In this document: positions 22,850-34,700 of the stretch, one piece after another
Layout of the letters: the number at the start of each line of letters is the position of its first letter
Numbering within the stretch: position 1 is the stretch's first letter
Assembly (NCBI RefSeq): GCF_963676685.1
Contig: NC_092351.1
Span: forward strand, 43,948,733-44,012,732
Direction: 5' to 3'
DNA: 64,000 nt
From: Mytilus edulis
Lineage: Eukaryota; Mollusca; Bivalvia; Mytilida; Mytilidae
The notes under the pieces: generated by a model
What the model was told of the DNA's origin: nothing
The model's database searches: none
What the model saw: the letters and a program-made list of their open reading frames with translations, nothing else
Translations under genes and position numbers: made by a program

Positions 22850-24420
22850 TACATTTTTCATTATTCGTGTAAATATTATTGTTGGTTTGAAATATCTATC
22901 ATATCACCTGATACATTAAAAAGATAAAGTTAAGTACACGTTAAATGAGCGATCATGTAATATATGTCTGGCCAATCCTATGTTTATTTTTGAATATAAG
23001 TTGTGTACATAGGTATATTTATTGTACACCTTTTATATAAAACATGCCCCTATATAATTCTGAAGGTTGTTTAAGTGACAAGATAAATGATATCTTTCAC
23101 TTTCTTTCAAAAGCAATCAAGTGGTAAAAAGGTAATTTAATGTTTTCAGTATACGAGTGCTCTTCTTATGAATGAATTAGTATTTAAAACGAAAATTAGT
23201 ATTATCTTATATGAAAATAACTGTACCAAGTAAGGAATATGAGAGTAACTGTTGATATCCATTCGTTTGATGTGACAGAGCTTTACATTTTGACATCGAT
23301 AAGGGACTTTCCGTTTTGAATTTTCCTCTGAGTTCAGTATTTTTGTGATTTTACTTTTTTATCATATAAGTACATAGTTCTTTGTTAACTATTTCACTTC
23401 TATATTCCATATCATTTATTCATTGTAAACCAATAACATCTGGCATTGTCCAATTTGTAAATTGTATCAAGGTCATCTGTTTAAAGGAACCATCACCATC
23501 GCTATGACCTTATTGAAATGAAAAATAGGTAAGCTATGATAAGAGCCTATAAATTACCCCTCACACATACATAAATACCTTCTTCTATAGAAATCATCAA
23601 ATTCTGTTGTTTTTCCAGAAGCCAAAAGCACTAAAAGTTCCGTTTGTGTTAAATTTTGAAAAATGCAAAATGCGTATTTACAATATTAGGTCAATGTCAG
23701 AAAAAGTAAAAAAAATTTATGAGGCTTAGAAAATTGGAAAACATTTTTTTTTACATTTACATGTTGTGTTCATTCATGTATGTTACTTTGCATTTTCATC
23801 TTTTACCAGCAAGAGAAGTGCTTGCTTGTTTTTCGGCTGCAGATGCAATGAAAATCCTCCTGTTTTCCAATGTGCAGTTTCAATTTTGTGTGTAAAAAGA
23901 TCTACATCACCATATCATAACAAGAGTTAATATGACAAATGCATGTTGATAGTTTTACTAACTTGCATCTTTACCTATTAAATCATCAACCCTGGTATTC
24001 TTTGAGTAACAAAGAGATCTACCTTTTGAAATATTTGCATTAGTTTTCGACATGTTTTTATCATATTTTCGCATTGTATTTTCAACCGATTGTTTTATAA
24101 TTTCAGTCTCAGTATCTTTGATGGTTTTTGAAGTAAAGTTCCTAGATATTCTTAAAACTTTCTTCCAACATTATGTTTCTTTCCGATAACTTCAATTTCA
24201 GTGAGCATATTTAATTTTCATGTATTACTGAAATGTTAAAAACAGGAAAATAACAGATTAAATTATAAAAAAACGTGGCAATTTTTAATAGTAAAGTTTT
24301 ATTTCATTTACAATTGAACTTTTTACATTAAATCAAGATTTCAGTTATGTTGATCTGTAATAAACATTTGAATTTAACAAACTTGACCAACTTCTTAAGA
24401 TAAGACTGACCGTACGCGTA
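22850..24420. other. Upstream region of the B-box gene, no gene seen
   Basis: AT-rich and without a supportable exon. It holds one interspersed repeat (23225-23355) and otherwise unstructured sequence. Promoter elements for the B-box exon would lie here, but I cannot point to a convincing one. Confidence 0.5.
23225..23355 (+). repeat. Interspersed repeat family F
   Basis: ACCAAGTAAGGAATATGAGA, CCATTCGTTTGATGTG, GATAAGGGACTTTCCG in order; further copies at 61050-61215 and 63700-63950. Confidence 0.7.
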
Positions 24421-24422
24421 CA

Positions 24423-24592
24423 GAGGGGGACAGGACCTTTATCGGGACTCCAGGATCAGATGTTTTTAAGTTCGAGATTTTGTGATCTGGGAGTTATTTT
24501 TTCGAATTTCGGGATGTCGGGACTTAAATGTATTTAAAATTCGGGACTTCGGGATTTCGTGTTTTTAAGTCCGGGATTTCGGCAAAATTTTA
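24423..24592 (-). repeat. TCCCGAAAT-type element, truncated reverse copy
   Basis: Begins GAGGGGGACAGGACCTTTAT and continues CGGGACTCCAGGATC with GGGATTTCG-type units, the reverse of the intact copy at 44669-44868. The far end lacks the GGGGGG terminus. Confidence 0.7.
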
Positions 24593-24596
24593 CTTC

Positions 24597-26340
24597 TTAT
24601 TAGATCTTGTCTTGATGATTTTTTTTTGTGTGTGACGTAAAGTGTCTGTTTATCTATTATAATTATTTTTATCATGCAAGGCAAAACGGAAAATTTATAA
24701 AAATCGTCTTTAAATTGACTTAAGGTGGTATGGGTGTCTTCCTCCATCTTGGATTGTAAAAAACAGAGAACCAAAGGTCAAGATTTTCTATCAAGTTTGC
24801 AAAATTTGATGCAGGAATACAGATATTTAATGTGAATTTTCATTTAAAAGAATCAATTTAAAAGAATATAACTTAAAAATATTATTATTTTTGCAAATGA
24901 TGATTATTTTTGGGTTTGAAAAAAATAATTGAATTGGCTTTTTAAGGGGAGGTAACTCTAAAACAGTGCATTTTCTGAAGGATTCTACATTTCTAATTTT
25001 AGCTGGGAAAAACGTACGGTGACCCTATCTTTTCTTTTGATATTCTCAAAGCATTGTCTGAAAGCTATCTTTTCCTTAAGTATTTAACAATTCTATCATT
25101 TTGTTTTGGTTCTAATCACAAAATGGTGTTTTTTCCTGTATAATCCATACATAATGTGTCATTTTGTCACGTCCTGTAGCTTAAGAAAATGCGCGGTGAC
25201 CTATCATTTTTATTATATTTTTCAACATATATCAATAGATACTACGTTTTGGCAAAGTATGAACAAATTCTATCATTTTTATTTTAGACTCCCATACCAC
25301 CTTACTAGTAGATCTTGTCTTGCTGATCATTTTTGCCAAGTTAGGTTTCTATCTATCTTTTATATTTTTCAAGATATAAGGCATAACACGCAAATTTAAA
25401 AAAAAATGGTAAAATCTTCATCAAAGGCATTAACTCTAATAGGGAGTTGACTGACCATTTCAATCAAATAAGCTTATTTATACAACTTGTCTTTCTGATC
25501 AGTTTTGCCTTTTTAAACTTTCTCTTTACGTAATATAATTTTTAAGACAATAGGGGAAAAATAAAAAATAGAAACATTTGTCATTTAAGGATGTACTAAG
25601 GTGAGGTTAGGTAAAAATTAAGAAATTAAAATTGATACTATAGGCTGGTAGAGCATCAATTAAGGAAAAAGATAAGCTAAATATATTGATAGGTCATGGA
25701 CCTCCTTTTCGAGATATTTGCGATTTAAAATATGGCGGGAAAAGGCTGACTCAGACTTTTACCTTTTATTTGCATTGGTATTATTTGGGTCTCAAAACAA
25801 AAGAAAGAAAATCAAGAATCTTCTAAAATTTTGGTAAATGACTTTTCATGAGCTAATAAGTCTTATATGAAAAAATAAAATAAATGGGTGTTATGGGGCA
25901 AAATATTTTACATTGTATTGTATGGAAAAACACCAAGGAGTATGAACATTTGACACAAATTCCAAAACCTCACCTAAGTAATAACTCTTATAAGAAGTGT
26001 CTGGCAATTTTGAAACATATGGACAAATGTAAGAACTCAACATTGTGAACATTTTTGCCCATGTAAGATTTTTTGTTTTTATAACGGTTTTCAAATAATA
26101 GACAAGACTTGCATTTTACCACCTATGTTCTTTTTAAAGCCATGTTGGACACATTGGTTGTCATGTGGGATCATCAAACATATCTTTCAAACTAAATACC
26201 CCAATGATGTTTATGGCCAAATTTTGGTTTTATTCTGCCCAGTTGTTTCAGAAGAGATTGTAAAAGTAAACATAAGACGATGGACACCAAGTGATGAGAA
26301 AAACTCACTTGGCACTGAGTGCCACGTGAGCTAGAAAGCA
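24597..26340 (+). repeat. Composite repeat: AGATCTTGTCTTG units, GAC-type end, terminal hairpin
   Basis: TAGATCTTGTCTTG(C/A)TGAT occurs at about 24600 and 25311, with a weaker ACTTGTCTTTCTGATC near 25488. The right end runs AAGACGATGGACACCAAGTG and closes with a hairpin (CTCACTTGGCACTGAGTGCC, then ACGTGAG). I recognise this as a family common in molluscs. A separate TIR element is inserted at 24723-25302. Confidence 0.6.
24723..25302. mobile_element. 580-bp TIR element with TA duplication
   Basis: Left end AGGTGGTATGGGTGTC and the right end read in reverse, AGGTGGTATGGGAGTC, match at 15 of 16 bases. Both flanks show TA (24721-24722 and 25303-25304), as for Tc1/mariner-like elements. No transposase is encoded. 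It interrupts the composite repeat around it. Confidence 0.75.
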
Positions 26341-26614
26341 AATAATAAAGACACAATAATGACCCTATGTCAATAGAGAAGTAATGAGAACACTCACATT
26401 GGCAATTTGAATCAATACAAATCAAAAATATGTTTGCTCAAGTACCACAATAAATCAACTCCTAGGATTTAAAATTCGATTATTGGGATAATAAAAGTAC
26501 CTTTTATGATTTTGTGATTTAAAGCAATTACTTCTAACATTTACACTTATGTTTTATATTTAGCAACAGCTGCCAAGGTTTGATATGCAGGAATAAACAG
26601 CTGCGCCATGAGCG

Positions 26615-27782
26615 CATGATACGCCCGACGTCTTGTGTGGAAGTTTTATGCCATTATCATAAATAGTTTCTGAGAAAGTTTTAAGCAATAACCATATATT
26701 GTTTTTGAGACACGGCGGGACATGTGAAAAACCTATCCCTGTTTTTTTTTCCCGAAAAACTAAATATCACTAAAATAAAATTTTGAATCAAAACTAAAAA
26801 GTATACAGATCTTTAGATTAATATAACAAAGAAGTGTGTAAAGTTTTAAGCAATAATCATAAATTATTTTTTGAGATACGGCGCGACATGTAAAAAAAAA
26901 CCTCCCCTGTTTAACAAAATACTCAATAACTCCAAAGTAAAGTTTTGAATCATCAACAAAAAGTATACAGATCTTTAGATTAATATAACAAAGAAGTGTG
27001 TAAAGTTTTAAGCAATAATCATAAATTATTTTTGAGATACAGCGTGACATGTAAAAAAAAAACCTCCCCTGTTTAACAAAATACTCAATAACTCCAAAGT
27101 AAAGTTTTGAATCATCAACAAAAAGTATACAGATCTTGAGATTAATATAACAAAGAAGTGTGTAAAGTTTTAAGCAATAATCATAAATTGTTTTTGAGAT
27201 ACGGCACATGTAAAAAAAAACCACCCCCTTTTTTACAAAATACTCAATAACTCAAAAATGAAATTTTGAATCATCATCAAAAAGTATACAGATCTTTAGA
27301 TTAATTAAACAAAGACATGTGTAAAGTTTGAAGCAATAATCATAAATCGTTTATGAGATATGGTGCAACATGTAAAAAAACCCTCCCCCTTTTTTACAAA
27401 ATACTCAATTACTCCAAAATAAAATTTTGAATCATCACCAAAAAGTATACAGATATTAAGATTAATATAACTAAGAAGTATTTAAAGTTTTAAGCCATAA
27501 TCAAGAATCGTTTTTGAGATACGGTGCGACATGTGAAAAAAACACACCCCTGTTTTAGTTACAAAGTGCTGTAACTCAAAAAGTTTTAATCTTATTTTCA
27601 CCAAAAAGTATACAGATCATTTGACCATCATAAGAAACAACTATGTTAAGTTTCATGAAATTTGGATAAGTCGTTCTCGAGTTACGGTGCGACATGTTTA
27701 CGCCGGACAGACAGACGGACGGACGGACACTGGACATTTGTATACCATAATACGTCCCGTCAAAATTTTGACGGGCGTATAA
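26615..27782 (+). repeat. 162-bp tandem array ending in GGAC tract and long palindrome
   Basis: GTATACAGAT recurs at 26801, 26963, 27125, 27284, 27445 and 27608, giving spacings of 159-163 bp and about six units. The left edge has TACGCCCGACG. The right edge has ACAGACAGACGGACGGACGGAC, then a near-perfect palindrome at about 27750-27780 (ATACGTCCCGTCAAAA / TTTTGACGGGCGTAT). Because 162 is a multiple of three, the array yields a spurious 154-aa minus-strand ORF. Confidence 0.9.
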
Positions 27783-28185
27783 AAATGGGGTTATTGAAAG
27801 GAGATTTTATAAAAAAATACCAAAAGAACATTGACAAACACTATAAAATGATGGCAAAAAAGACTATAGGGCAATGTGTGCAAAAATATAGGAGGCACAT
27901 GATACAAGAGAATTGTGTAACAGTTTTGAATATGCAAGACAATTAAATGATATAATTCTTCAGTCACCAAAGCATCAATAGTCATCTTTCAGTTATGCTC
28001 TGGACATTGACCTTTGTATATTTTCAAAGATAATTGTTTGCACTTTGCAAGACCATTGATGTGTTGCATGGAGCCCTTTTATTGCTTCAATCCATGTTTA
28101 TTACACTTTGTTGGATAATTGTCTCAACAGCAATTATTACACATCTCCATATTTTAAATAAGGTGTGGAAAAAAAATTATTTATC

Positions 28186-28250
28186 AAAGACACTGAAAAA
28201 GATATCATTCAAAGACACTGAAAAAGATATCATTCAAAGACATTGTCAGA
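28186..28250 (+). repeat. 25-bp tandem repeat
   Basis: AAAGACACTGAAAAAGATAT plus CATTC is present in two perfect copies and a third partial copy. It lies downstream of the Nup54 stop. Confidence 0.85.
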
Positions 28251-28677
28251 AAAGTCCTCAATGACATACAAAATGTACAGCATCCAATGCAGTAAAGCAA
28301 TAAATGAGGTTTTATCCAGGTGTGACAATATTTTAATATAAATCCTTGTTTCACATGTAAAATGATATTCTGTTTGTGTCCAATAAAATATATAACAATG
28401 TTTGATTGAACATTATAGGTATAACTGTATAACAATTAGTACATTATGGTGAAGAAGATCATGAAGTTGTTGAAATGGAATTAACAGAATACACCATAAA
28501 ATCAATTGTAGGTGATACCATTAGTAAATCAATCATCATCTTATTAAAAATGACTTTTAGTGTCAATGATCTTATTCCTTAGTGTCCACACTCTTATTCC
28601 TTGTCAATTTCTCATAGATTCTTGATAAAACAGTCTCAAAATTACAATATTTAAGCTATAACATGACACAACAAATG

Positions 28678-28791
28678 CTATCTTCTGTGTGATGATTCCT
28701 GTAAACTTTGTTCCATTAACTGTAAATCATGGGAATCGTCTTTTACAATCTGTATTAAATGTTTTAGACCATCTTGTTGCTGTTTGAGTAG
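28678..28791 (-). CDS. NUP54: NUP54 terminal exon
   Basis: Acceptor TTTCTTTCAG, 37 codons and TAG: LLKQQQDGLKHLIQIVKDD to the end SSHRR. A minus-strand ATTAAA at 28331-28336 is one possible polyadenylation signal. Confidence 0.92.
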   Translation of the reverse strand, partial: LLKQQQDGLKHLIQIVKDDSHDLQLMEQSLQESSHRR

Positions 28792-31700
28792 CTGAAAGAA
28801 AAATAAATATGTACTTTCATAAACAAGCATTCTGAGAGTATTACATGGCAATAAATAGTCACCCACCAGTTAATATTCATTGTAACAGAACAAAATGCTA
28901 ACTTGATGTCATGGTGTAAACTATATAACACATTTCAATGTCTCCAAGCATGAAGAACAAACATGACAAAAGTGTGGAAACTGACTTTTTAAGTGAATTT
29001 TCAAAGTCTAAGAACCATAACCCTGCACTGACCAGAACAAAATTTGAAATTGATCGGTAACATGTCATGATTAAACCTGATATCAAATCTATATCTTCAA
29101 GCAGGAAGAAAAAGGTAAGGAAAACTTAGTTGCCAAACTGACAGATGGACAGACAGACGGACAGACGGAGGGAGTTAGTTTTCCTTTAGGCTACCACAAA
29201 ATTTTGAAAACAAATTTTACATTCATTCACATATTGAAAGTTCAAAGTGTTGGCAAATAGGAAGACAAGTAGTTGTCTGACAGATCAGATATGTGTGAAG
29301 CTCCCACCATACAACTTATTACTGTCAAGCTGCCGACTAAATATAAACTGATATTATCCAAAAACATTAACTTAGAATAAATTGTACTGAAATCGCATTA
29401 TCACATAAATTTCCATGTTCAGTAAACCAAGTAATCTGAGCCAAGACCCTTATTTTTAGCAATAAAATGTATTTTTTATAAAAATTCACATTATAATGCA
29501 CATGTGGTCTGTAAAACTGTATTTTTTGTTGTTGTTGTTTTTTTTTTTTTTGGGGGGGAGGGTTTTCAGTTCATATGAAACCTTTTTATGTTAGTTTCAA
29601 GTTGTTCAAGATGGGAAGAAAGCTCCCTCAAATCAAAACCTTAATATAATTCATAACTGACCCAAACAAATGTAAATTAAAACAATGCTATAGTACTACC
29701 TTACAAAATGCTTATAACATTTATTAAACAAGAATGTGTCCCCAGTACACAGATGCCCCATCCGCACTATCATTTTCTATGTTCAGTGGACGGTGAAAAT
29801 GGTGGAGGAAAATCTCTAATTTTGCATTAAAATTAGAAAGATCATATCATTGGGAACATGTGTACTAAGTTTCAAGTTGATTGGACTTCAACTTCATCAA
29901 AAACTACCTCGACCAAAAACTTTAACCTGAAGCGGGACAGACAGACGAACGAATGCACGAACGGATGAACGCACAGACCAGAAAACATAATGCCCATAAA
30001 TGGGGCATAAAAATAACAAGTGAAACTGCGAGCTACTGCTCACTGATGATACCCCCGCCGCAAGTGGATAATATTAATAGTGTAAAAATATGCAAGTGTT
30101 CGGTAAACAGGAATTTGTCGAGTGATGAATCTGAAAACGCATCACACGGTATAGCTGACTTATATAAATCCTGAAACCAAATTTTAGAAATCCTTGTATT
30201 GTAGTTCCTGAGAAAAATGTGACGAAAATTTTCAACTTGGCTATCATGTGTAAAATCAGACAAGTGTTCGGTAAACAGGAAGTTGTCAAGTGATGAATCT
30301 GAAAACGCATCACACGGTATGGCTGACATATATAAATGTTGATACCAAATTACAGAAAGGGTGGATGTGTAGTTCCTGAGAAAAATGTGACGAAAGTTTC
30401 ATGGGACGGACTGACTGACGGACAGACAGAGGTAAAACAGTATACCCCCCCTTTTTTAAAGCGGGGGTATAAATATAGCAAGAAGTGCACAAAGGAATTA
30501 TGCAAGAAATGTTCTACATCATCAAAACTTTACTGAAATCTTGTGTAGTACATTTCAGTGTTATCAAACAAAATTCATTTATTAATCCAATGACTTATTT
30601 GGTCTATAAAGATTGTTATAGAAAAAAATATTTATATTCCTTTCATATGAACAGATCCATTGCAAACATTTTCTTTTAACAAATTTTTACCTTGCTAGTC
30701 TTTTGTCAACTGAAAAGAATGTTACTCAATTTATCAAAGTGAGAGCCATTTTTCTGTTTAAACCTGTATGTTTACCTTAAAACTACAATTAATTAATACA
30801 AAATAACATGAGTTGCGTCGGATAGAAATCGACCTTATGCAAACGAAAATCAATACCTCTGTTAACCTATTGTGGGTTAAAATAATTTCTACGAAAAGTC
30901 TGTAATTGTTCCAAAAGTAGGTTTTCATAAGGAGACAATCCTTTTAAATGGACCAAAATGCAGCTTTTATATATTAGTTTTTCCAAACTCGATCAAAGTC
31001 TTTGATATGTATATGTGTACATGCACTTCCATATGTCGATTTCTATCCGACGCAGCTCACATATGCACACCACAATTATGTTAAAGCTTACCTGTTTGAT
31101 TTCTTGTTGTAATGATGGGTCCATTTGGTAACTAAAATCAGCTCTACTTCCAGCTAAATGATTCTGCATACGGATTTGGGACATTAATTCATTTAGCCTT
31201 CCCTGAAAATAGTTATATCAATGAAGAACAAAATAAATGACTAGGTTTTTTCAATTAACATTATTAAAGGTTGTGTGTAAACTGGTTGTGATTGACATTG
31301 TTTTTTTATGATATCTTAAAATATCCTTCTTCAAATAAACCCCAATAATTTTTTCGTAAATGGCTAGGCCAAATAAAATAGTATGTGTGGTTCCAGTTAC
31401 ATCTGAAAAAAAGTTAGGGTAGGTAGGTAGGGATTTTTTTATGGACTTCCTAATTTGAAGTTTGCTTATGGTTTAGTATGTTTCTATGTAATTATTCTTA
31501 CATATTAAACCAATTAATTTAGAAGATTATTTTTTACATCATCGAAAAAATAAAAAAATAAACTTTTTTTTTATTAATTTCATTATAAGTTATCTCCCTT
31601 ATCCTATAACATTTTTACAGAAATCTGAAAAATTTCATTATCTAATTCAAATGGGCACCAAGAATTTTTTGGTACATCTTACTTGGAGAACAAATGGCAA

Positions 31701-34700
31701 CATATGATCAGAGTAAAATTGAAATCTCACCACTTTTTATACTTTTAAAACAAGTTTTGTTTACTTATTTCTAGATTGCCCTGCGTATTATGTAGCTGTA
31801 TACATTTTCTCTCTTTCAATAGGTGGTACTTCAGAAAAGAAGTTGATCACAAACCAAACACCAATTTGTAAGATAATTTAAAACATTTATAGATATTTTT
31901 TTTTTTACCTACTGGTTCCCAGAAATGATCTTTTATGTAATATCTCATAAAGAAATAAATTGAATTGTTTACTAGTATAAATACAGTTAGATAGTGATTA
32001 AATAGATTTCTCAGGAAGACTCGAGATAAAGAGAGAAAATATTAAAAAGCATGAGGCATATATAATATTTTTTAAAACTAGATTATGATAATCCAAAGAT
32101 GATGTGTATAAAGCCACTTTTCAGCACAGCATTGAGGCTATTTCTTAGATGAAGCCAGAGTGCTCGGAGAAAACCACGACCTTCGATAGGAAAACTGAAA
32201 ATCCTAGTCAATTTAGAATCGAGTCGAGTGTACCCGCACGAGCAGGGTTCGAACTCACAACCTCAGTGTTGACTGGCTAGTGATTACAGTAGTAACTACT
32301 TAGACCACTAGGCCACTGAGGCCCCTTTTAGAGAAGAAGATTTTTGTAAAAGTGAATGGCCAGTAAAGTAAAAGAAGTGTTGAGCTTGAATGGCCCTTCA
32401 GACATGGTCAGCTAAAAAGAATCAATTTATTTGCAAAATATATAATCTTACTTTAAACTGTGTTGGATGATTTAACTCTGCTTGAGTTTTCTCTAAATGG
32501 ACTCGGAGTTGCTCTTCGTCAGCCTGTATTGCGTAACCCATCTTTCTGAAGATTTCCTGTTTAACCACCACTTGTAATAACCTGTGACTCAGTTCTATGT
32601 GTTTTCTTTTGTATTCATCCATTTTTGACATCATGTTATTTTGTTTTTGTTGGAACTGTTGTAATTCATTTGCTATCATCTGAAAATAGTATGAAATTTT
32701 GAAAAAAATTAAAGCTTACAATAAAATAACAAAATGGCATACTTTAAACTAAGGACTCAACTTGTTAAAATTCAAACATGTTTTAAATAACAATTTGTTT
32801 TACAGAAAAGATTCATGTTTTGACCAATGTACACATTGAACTATTACACATTTTTGTTTCAGGGCCAGCTGTAGCCCATTTTTGAGTGCAGGACTTCATC
32901 ACTGTATCAAAGACCCATTGGTGGCCTTCCACTGTTTTCTGCTCTCTGGTCAGCTTGTTGTCTCTTAGACACAATCCCAATTTCCATTCTCAACTTTATT
33001 TCAATTTAGTTTTCAATTTATGATGTCATTATGTAATTATTATGTAAGCATTTCTATATTATATGAATAAAATGAGTGTATAGGTTATATGTCAATGTCA
33101 CAACAACCCAAGTTAAATAAAAACAAGAATGTGTCCATAGTACACAGATGCCCCGGCCCACTTGCACTATCATTTTCTATGTTTAGTGGACCCTGAAATT
33201 GGGGTCAAAAATCTAATTTGGCATTTAAATTAAAAAGAGCATATCGTAGGGAACATGTGTACTAAGTTTCACGTTGATTGGACTTCAACTTCATCAAAAA
33301 GTATCTTGACCAAAAACTGTAACCTGAAGCGGGACAAACAGATGGACAAAAGAACGAACGGACCCACGGATCAGAAAACATAATGCCCCTCTACTAGCTT
33401 AGGTGGGGGCATTTTAATAAATAAAAATTACATCTAGTCTCTGTTGATGAGCTTTTGTTTGCTGTTCCTGGTGTTTCATTCTCTGTTGTAAAGCATTGAA
33501 TCCTACCACTGGAACAGGGATCAAGTTCTCTTGGTCAGGGTTATCTAACTTTGCCTGCTCCCAAATAAATGGATGAATCCCTACAATATAAAACAATAAC
33601 TATCAATTTCCGTCATTGAAAGAATCCTGAATTTAATTAGCATAAAGATTGTATTGGAGCCATTACATTGTTTATAACTGGTAACCTAAATATTTTGACA
33701 ACTTCCTTTTTGGGTTCAGCTTTCATATAATAAAGTTATGGTCACATTAACATGAAATTTAATACATGTGTTTACTATAAATGAGCTTAAAATAAAATAT
33801 ATGCCAAATGTGGGTTTAACCCAGACATTACAGTTCATTTAAAAATTTGAAATGTGGTGGCACAAGTGGGAACGGATATGGTTTTTCTGGTCTTTTCCTC
33901 ATATTCCTAATAGAAAACATTTAGGTTTATTCAAAAATTATCATTAAAAAAAAAAAATCAAAAGTTTCAAAACTAACCAGCAGGAGGGTTTTCTAAATAA
34001 ACTTTCAGTTGTTCAGGTGTAAACCCAGTTTTCTGCCAAATATCTTCTGCTGCAAGCTGTGTTGTAATTTGTTGTTTTATATTGGGTGTGTTCAGGAACT
34101 GGAACAGCTCACTAGCTGTTATTCTTTTGGCAGGACCACTTGCTGGTCTCTCCAAGATGTATATAACTAATTCAGTTCTGGAAAAATAATAGACACAATT
34201 TTGACATAGATAATTAATATTGCAGAGAAAGCCTAAAATTACATAACTGTGTTTTATTTAAAAAAAAAACAAAATTGTTTGGCTTTTTGTTTACTTTAAA
34301 CATATGAAAGAAGTCAACTTGATACATACAATTTGTATGTACAGTGCTAACACTGAGGTTGTAAACCCACAAGAAAAAGCTAGCCATATATTTGGCTGTT
34401 TACATAGGCAGATTTATAGTTATGCTTTCAAAATTGATACATCGTTTAATAAGCATTTATATACTCAATAAAAGTTTATTTCAGACACACATGTGCATAT
34501 ATAAATTATTCAGTTTAATTATTATGGGGTTACAATTTCTGTTCATGCATATTTGACTTTTTTTAAAAGCCTTGGTTTAAATGCAGGTCAATCAAAAGCT
34601 CTTAAAATGCTGAAGTAAAGAGGAAAATAACGTACTTATCATCAGGAAGGGTTTTGATACCCTCCACACACACTGACAGATGGGGTTTATTTCCCAGGAT

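Noticed and set aside
22603-22872. 89-aa plus-strand ORF
   Set aside because: Shadow opposite the B-box exon, which has clear domain content and a consensus donor.
26760-27224. 154-aa minus-strand ORF with internally repeated protein sequence
   Set aside because: It is the 162-bp tandem array read in one frame; 162 is divisible by three, so the frame stays open and repeats. No gene structure supports it.
26640-27690. CRISPR array
   Set aside because: Units of about 162 bp are near-identical over their full length without a repeat-spacer pattern, and the host is a eukaryote.
30033-30329. Two overlapping minus-strand ORFs with repeated peptide segments
   Set aside because: They read through the duplicated internal units of the ATACCCCCGC repeat; no splice or start context.
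32240-32326. Functional tRNA gene on the minus strand
   Set aside because: A and B boxes are present but no acceptor stem or anticodon arm pairs; a long non-tRNA tail follows, as in a SINE.
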